Below are positions 8,771 through 16,662 of a stretch of 38,143 nt of DNA, in pieces. The notes under the pieces were generated by a model. That model had not been told where the DNA came from. It made no database searches and saw nothing but the letters and a program-made list of their open reading frames with translations. This stretch comes from Bacteriovoracaceae bacterium UBA6261. Its GTDB lineage: Bacteria; Bdellovibrionota; Bacteriovoracia; Bacteriovoracales; Bacteriovoracaceae. Where the stretch lies: contig DJVH01000043.1 in assembly GCA_002440825.1 (NCBI GenBank), positions 1 to 38,143 on the forward strand, in the 5' to 3' direction. The translations under genes were made by a program, and so were the position numbers. How positions within the stretch are numbered: the first letter of the stretch is position 1; each line of letters opens with the position of its first letter.

Positions 8771-9751
8771 ATGGAAGGTATTTACAGCAAAACAGATAAA
8801 TTTAAATATTTCTCATACTGGTATCTTGAACAAATTTTTGGTCCTAAAAATTCCACTGGCTTTTTTGGCCGCAAAAAAAATTCACTCGCAGAAAAATTTC
8901 AGGAAAGACTTAAACAAAGACCAAAAATAAAAACAGTTCCGGTAGACACCTACACCGAATTGTCTCAGGAAGATTTTGTAAAAAATTACCTTCTTCCAGG
9001 AAAACCAGTTCTCATCAAAGGAGCTGCGAAAAACTGGCCGGCAGTTGGCAAATGGTCTCATCACTGGTTTGCAGAAAATTATCCCGAATCCACACAGCCT
9101 TTTGTTGATCCTGCAACCAAAGGTTATGGTCAAACTGAATTAACATTCAAGGAAATTGCCAGTGAAATTGACAGCGGCAGTGCCAAGTACGTCAAGTTCA
9201 GCAATTTTCTACATAAGACACCCGGAGCTGAAAAAGATTTTGATTTAAGTCTTCTTGAAAAATACAAAGCTGTTAAAAATCTTCCAAGCTCAAAGCAGCT
9301 TTTTATGGGTGGAAATGGAACGCACTCGACCATTCACGCCGCTCTTGCCAATGTTTTTTTTGTGCAGATTTATGGAACGAAAAGATGGCTTCTTTTTCCG
9401 GAAGAATTAACTCCGGTCATCAACCCGCAAGTTGACCGCCAACCTCATTTCCTGGCACAGGAAGAGTTGCTTTATCCTGACAGTGAAGAAAATCAGGAAC
9501 TCTTTTCGCGTTTTCCTTTTCAGGAAGTGATCATGGAAGCTGGGGATTTTTATTTTAACCCTGCTTTTTGCTGGCACTACGTAGAGAATAAATCCATTTC
9601 AATCGGTATTGGGTTTCGATGGATTCCATTAAGAGCTTTTTATCGAAGTCCACTTCTCTCTGCGGTGATTTTGATGTCACAATATCCAGCAGCTATTTTT
9701 CGTGCTTTTCAAAACCCTCGTGGTAAATTTTTTCCTAAACGATGGCCTTAA
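8771..9751 (+). CDS. JmjC/Cupin_8-type protein with HxA in place of HxD metal motif
   Basis: A 326-residue protein with the Cupin_8 layout: KPVLIKGAAKNWPAVGKW near residues 78-95, then THSTIHAALANVFFVQIYG around 184-202, and NPAFCWHYVENK around 263-274. In active Fe(II)/2-oxoglutarate members the middle motif is usually H-x-D followed by N and G-x-K-R. Here the His is kept (His189) but the acidic residue is Ala191. Asn194, Lys204 and the distal His269 remain. Loss of the carboxylate ligand to Ala or Gly is the hallmark of Fe/2OG halogenases such as SyrB2, but it also occurs in inactive relatives. Tight spacing with a radical SAM upstream and a B12 radical SAM downstream puts it in the same pathway. 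Fold call is good; the activity is undecided. Confidence 0.82.
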   Translation: MEGIYSKTDKFKYFSYWYLEQIFGPKNSTGFFGRKKNSLAEKFQERLKQRPKIKTVPVDTYTELSQEDFVKNYLLPGKPVLIKGAAKNWPAVGKWSHHWFAENYPESTQPFVDPATKGYGQTELTFKEIASEIDSGSAKYVKFSNFLHKTPGAEKDFDLSLLEKYKAVKNLPSSKQLFMGGNGTHSTIHAALANVFFVQIYGTKRWLLFPEELTPVINPQVDRQPHFLAQEELLYPDSEENQELFSRFPFQEVIMEAGDFYFNPAFCWHYVENKSISIGIGFRWIPLRAFYRSPLLSAVILMSQYPAAIFRAFQNPRGKFFPKRWP

Positions 9752-9771
9752 TTTAAACAGAGAGAAAGCTC

Positions 9772-11184
9772 TTGAGAGTTTTGTTTGTGGATTTTTCCGA
9801 AAATATTTATGATAAACATCCGGTTTATTCTCTTTCCTCTGTTCTTAAGCGCGATCAGCACGAAGTAAAATATTTAAGCTTCAAATCCAATGAAGCCAGT
9901 AAGAAATACTTTGAGATATTCAAACCGGAGCTGGTTCTCTACAGCTGTTTTTCTTCTGAAGTTTTTATGGCCGTGCGCTTTGACCGCGAACTCAAAAAAG
10001 AGTTTCAATTCCACAGTATCATCGGTGGTCCCGGGCCGACTTTTGACCGCAAAGAAATCAACAGCAGCACCATTGATGCTATCGGCGTTGGAGAAGGTGA
10101 AATTGCACTGATTGAATATATCAACTCAGGTTTTTTACCAAATCCGAATATCATTTTGAAGAACAGCCACACGGATAAATCCAAATATTACCCTCTCGCC
10201 AAATTGGATGATCTGCCTTTTCCTGATAGAAGTGTCATGTACGACGAAGATATTTTTCTTAGAGAAATGCCTTCAAAACAATTTATGGCAGGGCGAGGTT
10301 GTCCTTATCACTGCACCTATTGTCACAATCACATCATCATGGATGAGTTCAAAGAAGCGGGGCCGATCTTCCGCTATAAATCTGTCGACTATCTGATCCG
10401 GGAAATTGCAGACGTGAAGGCTAGATATCCACTGCAGAATATTGTTTTTCAGGACGATGTTTTTATTTTGGATAAAAAATGGTTGAGAGAATTTTGCGAT
10501 AAATTTCCCCAAATTATCAATCTTCCCTTCACGTGCAACATCAGAGCAAATCTCATTAACGACGAAATCGTGCAACTTCTGAAAGAATCGGGATGTGTAG
10601 GCGTCTCCTGGTCCATCGAATCAGGAAATGATTATCTCCGGAATAAAATTCTTTTCCGCAATATGAGCCGAAGAGTTATTACAACGGCGGCAGAAATGTT
10701 AAACCGCCATGGCATCAGACACAGAACCGGAAATATCGTAGGCATTCCAGGGGAGACTTTTGAACAGATGCTTGAAACTCTGGAATTGAATATTGAAATA
10801 AAACCATACCTCGCGATGGCCTATACATTCGTTCCTTTCCCGGGTCTTGCCCTTACAGAATACGCCATAAAAAATGGGCATCTGAAGCCTGAAGAAATCG
10901 AGTTTATTCCCAGAACGTTTTTTAAACGTTCCGTGCTCAAATTCGATGAGGCGCTAAAAGACAAAATTTCCAAGCTCTCGCTGCTTTTCCCTCTGCTGGT
11001 CAAGTTTCCCGCTCTCTACCGGATTAAACCTATCTTTAGCACTCTCATGACACTCCCACTGCCAGTCTTAAAATGGGTCTACCATTGGACAAACATTTTT
11101 TATACTTCCAGAATGTTTAAAGTGAAAATTGCAAACGAACAAAAGTTCAGAGGACTTATTCGTTATCTACAATCGGGTATGTAG
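9772..11184 (+). CDS. B12-binding domain radical SAM protein
   Basis: A 470-residue protein starting at TTG 9772, preceded by a GAGAG-rich Shine-Dalgarno; no ATG fits as well. The N-terminal B12-type domain begins RVLFVDFSENIYD and includes IIGGPGPTFDR and IGVGEGEIALIEY. The radical SAM motif is AGRGCPYHCTYC (Cys177, Cys181, Cys184). SWSIESGNDYLRN and GNIVGIPGETFEQM are typical of this class, and the C-terminal 90 residues are hydrophobic and basic, possibly membrane-associated. It resembles the lipid- and hopanoid-acting branch in overall shape, but the substrate is unknown. The next gene is a fatty-acid-hydroxylase-family membrane protein, which makes a lipid substrate worth considering. 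Confidence 0.9.
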   Translation: MRVLFVDFSENIYDKHPVYSLSSVLKRDQHEVKYLSFKSNEASKKYFEIFKPELVLYSCFSSEVFMAVRFDRELKKEFQFHSIIGGPGPTFDRKEINSSTIDAIGVGEGEIALIEYINSGFLPNPNIILKNSHTDKSKYYPLAKLDDLPFPDRSVMYDEDIFLREMPSKQFMAGRGCPYHCTYCHNHIIMDEFKEAGPIFRYKSVDYLIREIADVKARYPLQNIVFQDDVFILDKKWLREFCDKFPQIINLPFTCNIRANLINDEIVQLLKESGCVGVSWSIESGNDYLRNKILFRNMSRRVITTAAEMLNRHGIRHRTGNIVGIPGETFEQMLETLELNIEIKPYLAMAYTFVPFPGLALTEYAIKNGHLKPEEIEFIPRTFFKRSVLKFDEALKDKISKLSLLFPLLVKFPALYRIKPIFSTLMTLPLPVLKWVYHWTNIFYTSRMFKVKIANEQKFRGLIRYLQSGM

Positions 11185-11204
11185 TTTCACTTTAAATAAA
11201 TTGT

Positions 11205-11222
11205 GCAGATTTTTTTATCTGC
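11205..11222. repeat. Short inverted repeat (6-bp stem) between two operon genes
   Basis: GCAGAT, six T, ATCTGC forms a 6-bp stem with an all-T loop in the 57-base gap before the hydroxylase gene. No U-tract follows on either strand, so it is not a standard terminator. A TATAAT at 11226-11231 lies directly after it, 10 bases before the ATG at 11242, so it could be an operator or an mRNA processing hairpin. Confidence 0.4.
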
Positions 11223-11241
11223 CCTTATAATGAGAAGTATT

Positions 11242-12093
11242 ATGGAAGCTTTTTTGAACTTAGATTTATTGTCAAATCCATGGCTGGCGATTCTTTTTTT
11301 GGGTCCGGTTTTCTATTTCCTTGAAAAGAAATTTCCGTATAACAAAAAAAATCAAAACCGGAAGTTAGCTGATACGATCGAAGATCTTTCATGGCAGCTC
11401 GGAGATAATCTATACAGTTTTCTATGGTTCCCCTTTTATCAGATTCTCACTGTCACCATTTTAAAATTTTACATGGATCACATTCATTATCCGTTAGCGG
11501 GAACGTTGAGAAATCGTTTTGATTACGATCTGGGCCAGTTTGAATTTATAAAAATTCATATGAGCAATGTCTATGTTCAGTTCATTGTGCTTCTGCTTTT
11601 GACTGATTTTTTAAGATTTGTGTATCACTATCTCGCACATGTCTACGGAAGAATCTGGAAGTTCCATGCTCTTCACCATTCACCGACAGTTGTAGACTGG
11701 CTGACAACTTCAAGAGTTCACTTCCTCGAAAGTTTATTGGGATTCTTTTACATGACGCCTGTGCTGTTTTTCTTCGACATCAAACCAGAAGTCATGGCGT
11801 GGATCGCAGTTCTTGAGCTGCACATGAATCTTTTTGTTCATTCAAACATAAATATTGAATTAGGATTTTTGAAGTATGTTATCAATAATCCCAAAGCTCA
11901 CCACTGGCATCACTCAAGCAAGAATGAACTTGAGCACGGTCAGAACTTCAGCAGTATCTTTATTTTCTGGGATTTTCTTTTTAAGACATACTATATGCCT
12001 GCACAGGAGGAGGCACCGGAGCAATATGGACTGGCCAACGCTGATGTATTTCCCCAAAATATATTCAAGCGGATTTTTTATCCACTGACATAA
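11242..12093 (+). CDS. Fatty acid hydroxylase / sterol desaturase superfamily membrane protein
   Basis: A 283-residue integral membrane protein with the histidine clusters of the superfamily: HYLAH (HX3H), FHALHHS (HX2HH), HMNLFVHSN and HHWHHS (HX2HH), which bind a di-iron centre. Four or so membrane helices surround them. Members hydroxylate or desaturate acyl chains, sterols or other lipids using O2. The frame is open from a GTG at 11203, with ATG at 11230 and 11242. I prefer 11242 because GAGAAG lies just before it and the hairpin and TATAAT would otherwise fall inside the coding region. The context with radical SAM and GT-C-like genes suggests modification of a lipid anchor or lipid-linked product. 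Family call is firm; start is uncertain. Confidence 0.86.
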   Translation: MEAFLNLDLLSNPWLAILFLGPVFYFLEKKFPYNKKNQNRKLADTIEDLSWQLGDNLYSFLWFPFYQILTVTILKFYMDHIHYPLAGTLRNRFDYDLGQFEFIKIHMSNVYVQFIVLLLLTDFLRFVYHYLAHVYGRIWKFHALHHSPTVVDWLTTSRVHFLESLLGFFYMTPVLFFFDIKPEVMAWIAVLELHMNLFVHSNINIELGFLKYVINNPKAHHWHHSSKNELEHGQNFSSIFIFWDFLFKTYYMPAQEEAPEQYGLANADVFPQNIFKRIFYPLT

Positions 12094-12094
12094 A

Positions 12095-13843
12095 ATGCTG
12101 TTGCCTCATCAAAGACTCATAAAACCTGTTCTCATTCTTTTTAGTTTAACGGTTATTCTCATCGCCTTGCAGGCGGAGAATTTCTTTGAAGATGGCCTTT
12201 ACGCAAAATCGACGATTGCCCAGATCATTAATCATGACTTCAATGTCTTGCCTTTTGTGAATGATCAAAGGGCGATTACGGAAAACAACAACTACCCCAA
12301 TTTTATCCATATCGGAATCAGTGCTTATCATTTGCCCTTCTTCCTTTATCAATATTTTTTAAACTTACTCACAAACCATAATACCGTCGCCGTTGAAAAC
12401 TACTATACGGTCAATATCTTTTTTCTCGCCTGTTTTCTTGTGGCAGGGTTTTATCTTCTCAAAGACATACTGGTTGAGCTGGGGTGCAAACAACCGCGGC
12501 TTGCCATCATCTTTGCTTATTTTTCTACCACCACTTTTTGGTACACGGTTTTCAGTAGCACCAATGCCAATGCACTCTCTGGAATATTGAGCATTGCCGC
12601 TCTTTGGCTTTTTCTAAAGGATAAAGAAAAAAAGATTCCTTTCTGGCTCTGGGGACTAGCTGCTGGAATAGGTTTTGCCGTCCGGATTCAGCTCCTGTGG
12701 ATTTTCATCATTTTGTGCTGGAGGATTTACGAAGAAAACAAGGACTTCGTTAAAAATTCGCTTTTATCGCTTTGGGGATTTTTTGCAGTTTATCTTTTGA
12801 TGCTCATCAATCGTTTTCTGATGACCAAAACATTTTCGACTCCGCTCAATGTCTACTTTGAGGGCTATCTGTTTTCCGATTTCGCTTTGCAGACGTGGAA
12901 GTACATTGCCATCGGTCCAAACGGATATTTTGCAACTTCGCCTGTTCTCCTGATTGTTCTTTTTGGCTTTGGGTTGGCTGCAAAAGAAAAACGAACGGTC
13001 ATGATCGTTCCCTTAACTGCACTGGCCTTTGATTTGGCGTTGATCTGCTATTATCACTCCAGCTGGGTCATTGTTGATGAATTTGTCGGAAGACTACAGC
13101 TTGATTTCTTTTTTTGCTATGCCATTTTTCTTGGGGTTGCCATTGATTACTTTTATGAGAAAAAGCCGGTTTATAAAATTCTTTTTTTCATCATTCTATG
13201 CCTGAGTTTGCTTTACCATTTGAAAGTGGCTTTAAGCTTTCAATTTGCTCATTATTACAATCAAGACTGGGAATGGCAGATTGCCAGACTTTATCTGAGG
13301 TATAATCTGCAGGATCTTTTCATTTTTCTTCAACAACGATGGATGGGAATTCAGTGGCTCACTTCATTGCAAAAAAGTCTGCCTTTTCTACCCTTCATTA
13401 TTTTTCTTGTTTATCTTGCCCAGAACGGACAAAGCCAGTTGCGAAAAACCCTATTGGCTTTTTTCGTCATTCCTGTTTTTCTCTTCGCTTTGATGACAAC
13501 AAGCAATCTCCTGTTCAATCAAAGCAATGCTGAAAAACTTTCTGTCAGCAATAAAGTCATGGCCCGCGGGTATCACGCTCAATTCTTTGATGATTTTATT
13601 GATGAATATAAAAAAGTGAGCCTGTACTATATTTCCATCAACGACTGCAAAAGAGTGAAAAAACTTTATGACATAAAAGAACTTTATCTGAAAAAAGTTA
13701 TCGATGATGTTTTGGTTGATCCGGTTAACTTCAAAACAAAAATTTCAACATTAGACGGGCAAGTTTCAGCCAATGAAGAACCGGAGTTGACGACTAACTT
13801 CCGGACTATGATGAGCAAATGCCTTCCTCTACAGTCTAAATAA
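12095..13843 (+). CDS. Polytopic membrane protein, probable GT-C-type glycosyltransferase
   Basis: A 582-residue protein with about ten or more hydrophobic segments through residue 450 and a soluble C-terminal tail of about 100 residues. The first extracytoplasmic loop contains FFEDGLYAKSTIAQ, an acidic motif in the position where ArnT/PMT-type GT-C enzymes have their catalytic Asp/Glu. WGLAAGIGFAVRIQLLW is like the mid-protein segment of that superfamily. Such enzymes use polyprenyl-phosphate sugars as donors on the periplasmic side. Sequence alone does not show donor or acceptor, and a non-catalytic role is possible. It starts 1 base after the hydroxylase stop, and its last 8 bases overlap the convergent methylthiotransferase-like gene. 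Confidence 0.7.
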   Translation: MLLPHQRLIKPVLILFSLTVILIALQAENFFEDGLYAKSTIAQIINHDFNVLPFVNDQRAITENNNYPNFIHIGISAYHLPFFLYQYFLNLLTNHNTVAVENYYTVNIFFLACFLVAGFYLLKDILVELGCKQPRLAIIFAYFSTTTFWYTVFSSTNANALSGILSIAALWLFLKDKEKKIPFWLWGLAAGIGFAVRIQLLWIFIILCWRIYEENKDFVKNSLLSLWGFFAVYLLMLINRFLMTKTFSTPLNVYFEGYLFSDFALQTWKYIAIGPNGYFATSPVLLIVLFGFGLAAKEKRTVMIVPLTALAFDLALICYYHSSWVIVDEFVGRLQLDFFFCYAIFLGVAIDYFYEKKPVYKILFFIILCLSLLYHLKVALSFQFAHYYNQDWEWQIARLYLRYNLQDLFIFLQQRWMGIQWLTSLQKSLPFLPFIIFLVYLAQNGQSQLRKTLLAFFVIPVFLFALMTTSNLLFNQSNAEKLSVSNKVMARGYHAQFFDDFIDEYKKVSLYYISINDCKRVKKLYDIKELYLKKVIDDVLVDPVNFKTKISTLDGQVSANEEPELTTNFRTMMSKCLPLQSK

Positions 13844-15056
13844 AAGATTTTAAAACGACATAGCCATGGCGAATGAATATGGCCGTATTGATCATGGCCA
13901 TTCGCAATTGTTTGTGAAACTCAGAAATCTGATTGTCCATTTTAAAGGCCCTGGTTCCTGTTCTCGCAGTGAATTTAAGCGCCAGGATCGCATCAAAAGC
14001 AAAGACAGATTTCAGAGATTGCCAGAATTCACTGAACGATTCTCCGGGAAATCCTACGATAATATTGGTCTTAACGACCAGATCAGGATTGGTCTTTTTC
14101 AGAAGATTTATTTTCTGCAAAACACTGACAGGGTCATAGTCACGCCCCATTTCTTTTACAATTCTTGCCGAACCAGATTGAATAGGAAAATTTATGTGTA
14201 GAATTCTTTTATCATTTAAAAGTGGGGTGATGTCTTTATCTTGCTGGAGTAGAAAGTAAGGTTCAAAATAGTTAATTACCAATTCAAAATTTTGGGGAAT
14301 GCTGAGAAGAGACTTCAACAGACTGCTGAAATCAGTCCCGATATCAACACCGTAACATCCAATATCATCTCCCAGCAGCCAGAGCTTGCTGTGGCCAAGA
14401 TCGATGCCTTTCTGGAATTCATGCATAATTTGAACTATGGATTTACTTTGAACATGTCCTTTAGCCATTTTTATGGAACAAAAAGTGCAATGTCCGGCGC
14501 AGCCCTGAGAAACAGTAATGCCAAAAAACTCTTCATTGACGATCGCTGTTTTGAGCACATTATGCAGGGGCTGAAATTTTCGTCCCGTCCAGTTTTCCAC
14601 TTTGTAAAAAAGAGGTCTGAATAAAAGGACGAGCTTATGTCTCCATGTCAGATCCACAAAATCACTTTTGTCAAAAAAATGAGCTTCCACATCTTCTTTT
14701 GAAATGTCATTTTGTATATTCAATGAATTTTTAAACTGCTCTATATTGCCGGGATGAAATGTTTCTCCCTCGTAAATTTCGTTCAATTTTTTTGAATTAA
14801 TTTTAGTTAAGCATCCACCCACGACAATTTTTTTACCCGGGTATTTTTCCTGATAGGCTTGAATGGTTGAAAGCGATTTTTCTTCCTGATCCGTTGTGTA
14901 AGCGCAGGTATTAATGACGACGACGTCAGACTCTTCAGCTGTATGGACCGTCTGCATATCGCTAAGTTCGATCGTTTTCCGGTAGGTGGCGTTTTCCATC
15001 AGATTGGTCGCGCATCCTTCAGTCGTTGTTACAAGATAAACTTTGTCACGTTTCAT
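13836..15056 (-). CDS. Methylthiotransferase-family (MiaB/RimO-like) radical SAM protein lacking TRAM
   Basis: A 406-residue protein. The N-terminal UPF0004 domain keeps all three auxiliary-cluster cysteines: TTEGCATNLMEN (Cys15), INTCAYTTDQEEKS (Cys51) and VVGGCLTKIN (Cys82). The radical SAM motif is VSQGCAGHCTFC (Cys186, Cys190, Cys193). INFPIQSGSARIVKEMGR and IVGFPGES match the MTTase core, and RTGTRAFKMDNQI matches the end of the barrel. MiaB and RimO end with a TRAM substrate-binding domain of about 60 residues. Here the chain stops about 30 residues after the barrel, so TRAM is absent. That argues against tRNA or ribosomal protein S12 as substrate and for a divergent methylthiolation or sulfur-transfer role linked to this locus. 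Confidence 0.87.
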   Translation of the reverse strand: MKRDKVYLVTTTEGCATNLMENATYRKTIELSDMQTVHTAEESDVVVINTCAYTTDQEEKSLSTIQAYQEKYPGKKIVVGGCLTKINSKKLNEIYEGETFHPGNIEQFKNSLNIQNDISKEDVEAHFFDKSDFVDLTWRHKLVLLFRPLFYKVENWTGRKFQPLHNVLKTAIVNEEFFGITVSQGCAGHCTFCSIKMAKGHVQSKSIVQIMHEFQKGIDLGHSKLWLLGDDIGCYGVDIGTDFSSLLKSLLSIPQNFELVINYFEPYFLLQQDKDITPLLNDKRILHINFPIQSGSARIVKEMGRDYDPVSVLQKINLLKKTNPDLVVKTNIIVGFPGESFSEFWQSLKSVFAFDAILALKFTARTGTRAFKMDNQISEFHKQLRMAMINTAIFIRHGYVVLKSFI

Positions 15057-15109
15057 TCAATCATTTTAGCTTTAATGTTTTTTGCGAGTCAATTTGATCT
15101 CCAATCTGC

Positions 15110-15138
15110 TTGCTACGAATTGGGGATGCCATTATCAT
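15110..15138 (+). promoter_or_regulatory. Candidate sigma-70-type promoter for the small membrane protein gene
   Basis: TTGCTA at 15110-15115 and TATCAT at 15133-15138 are separated by 17 bases. Four of six and five of six bases match consensus. The expected transcription start is near 15145, where the first candidate ATG lies, so the message would be leaderless or begin at the ATG at 15157 with a very short leader. Confidence 0.45.
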
Positions 15139-15144
15139 AGTTCT

Positions 15145-15585
15145 ATGCTTCTTTTTATGAAATTGAATTTCCTGCTGGAATTAATCGCAACGGCTTCTCT
15201 TGGAGCTATTGCCTGGTTACATCAATTTGCCATTTATCCCTTTTTTGCCCAGCTCCCTGAAGAGGTTTTTAATCCAAGCTACGCAAAATACTGGAAAGGG
15301 CTAAAAAAAATTCTTTATCCTCTTTTATTGCTTCAGCTGGTCTTTTTTATCCTGATGATCGTTTTCAGAAATTACCTCTGGCCTGAAGAATGGATACTGA
15401 CGGCTTTCATCATTCTGGTAAATCTGTTCATTATCTTTTTCTTAAATCATCCAATCCATAAACGCCTGGCCCAAAATAAACATGCAAAACTCATTGGTGA
15501 GCTCAAAGGTTTAAATTTGCTGACTGCGGTGTTATGGACGGCTATTCTGGCCTTACTTTTGAGTTTTTACGCAGGCGATATCTGA
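15145..15585 (+). CDS. Small four-helix membrane protein (DUF1772-like)
   Basis: A 146-residue protein with about four transmembrane segments. Visible landmarks are LHQFAIYPFF in the first helix, LNHPIHKRLAQNK in the loop after the third, and LNLLTAVLWTAI in the last. This arrangement of a His near YP, a central P-x-h-x-x-L and a C-terminal W resembles DUF1772-type proteins, but I am not certain of the family. The frame is open from 15082; ATG 15145 or 15157 is more likely because the putative promoter lies before them. Function is unknown. The last 33 bases overlap the convergent glycosyltransferase gene. Confidence 0.65.
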   Translation: MLLFMKLNFLLELIATASLGAIAWLHQFAIYPFFAQLPEEVFNPSYAKYWKGLKKILYPLLLLQLVFFILMIVFRNYLWPEEWILTAFIILVNLFIIFFLNHPIHKRLAQNKHAKLIGELKGLNLLTAVLWTAILALLLSFYAGDI

Positions 15586-16632
15586 TCCTAAAATCTGACG
15601 GCATTTTTTAAAAACGAGTTGCCCTGCCTCCGTTTTCACAAACTCAGGCAACTGCCCTTTTACCAGCAGATCGATGGCTTCTCCCTGAATTTTTCGATTC
15701 AGGTCAAGCAGCGCTTTCAGGTAAGTCCGGTCACACTTTTGAACAGGCCGGTGAAATTCCGTTTCATGAAAAGGCAATTTAAGCAGATCACCATCGATGA
15801 TCTTCAACGCAAAAACCTTGGCCTTCTTATTTAAATCCGAAAGAGTGGAATGAGAATCGGCAATGAGTTCAGAGGAATAATGCAAAATATTGTCATCGCG
15901 GGCATCTCCAAGCCCGCCCCACAATGGCAGAAGTTGTGGTTGCCCCAAAGATTGCAACTGGGCTGCAGACACAGAGAAATCCTCGCAGATATGAGTGCTG
16001 GCCGAAATGTGAATACCTTTTTCCGGAAGACACTCCAGCCATTCGGATTCATTTTTGCCTTCAATAATTTCTGGTTTTTGTCCCGGCCAGGGAAGGCCAC
16101 TGATCAAGTCATTTAGCTTTTTTCTATAATCGATGAAATGAACACCCAGAAGATCTTTGTGGTATTCGTTGTCAAAATGCCCCATGAGAATCAATTTGAT
16201 GTCAGAAGACTTGAGCAGTTGAAGATAAAAGACCGTGCAAATGAGAAACTCAATATTTTTTTGAGGCGATAGTCTTCCACCATAATAAAAAGCTGTATCG
16301 CTTTCAAACTCAAAAGGCTTTGCCACAACGGCTTTCGGGAACAAGCTATATCTGGGCAAAACGGCTATTTTCTCACTGTCAAAATGAAAAACGTCAGCAA
16401 GAATTCTTTTGATCTGAGGAGAAAGACAAAACAACGCGAATGATTCAAGCGGCCAGAATTGCTCCTGAAAAATCATTTCGAAATAACTGCCCATTAAAAC
16501 GACGTCAGGATGAATATGATTTTCAACAAATGGATTTTTCCAATCGGGAGCCCAGATGCCTCTGCCTAAAAAAGTTGAGGCCCTTTGCTCCAGCATTTTC
16601 ATACTTCTTTCTGTAATATCTTTTTTAATCAT
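15553..16632 (-). CDS. Glycosyltransferase family 4-like protein
   Basis: A 359-residue protein if started at ATG 16632, preceded by GGTGAAG. The frame is open to 16746 but that would run through the start of the divergent gene. YYGGRLSPQKNIEFL is the GT4 start of the donor-binding domain, and ISASTHICEDFSVSAAQLQSLG followed by PLWGGLGDARDD corresponds to the E-x7-E region of GT4 enzymes. It resembles the divergent gene at 16663 in both motifs, so the two may be distant paralogs. It would add a sugar to a lipid or glycan acceptor at the inner membrane. The gap between the two divergent genes is only 30 bases. Confidence 0.78.
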   Translation of the reverse strand: MIKKDITERSMKMLEQRASTFLGRGIWAPDWKNPFVENHIHPDVVLMGSYFEMIFQEQFWPLESFALFCLSPQIKRILADVFHFDSEKIAVLPRYSLFPKAVVAKPFEFESDTAFYYGGRLSPQKNIEFLICTVFYLQLLKSSDIKLILMGHFDNEYHKDLLGVHFIDYRKKLNDLISGLPWPGQKPEIIEGKNESEWLECLPEKGIHISASTHICEDFSVSAAQLQSLGQPQLLPLWGGLGDARDDNILHYSSELIADSHSTLSDLNKKAKVFALKIIDGDLLKLPFHETEFHRPVQKCDRTYLKALLDLNRKIQGEAIDLLVKGQLPEFVKTEAGQLVFKKCRQILGSDIACVKTQK

Positions 16633-16662
16633 CTTCACCACGCTATCATTGAAATTAAAGTT

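Noticed and set aside
11205..11222. Rho-independent terminator
   Set aside because: The stem is only 6 bp with T bases in the loop and no T-run after it on either strand.
13866..14624. Plus-strand ORFs of 111 and 110 residues
   Set aside because: They are antisense to the methylthiotransferase-like gene, whose motifs are clear.
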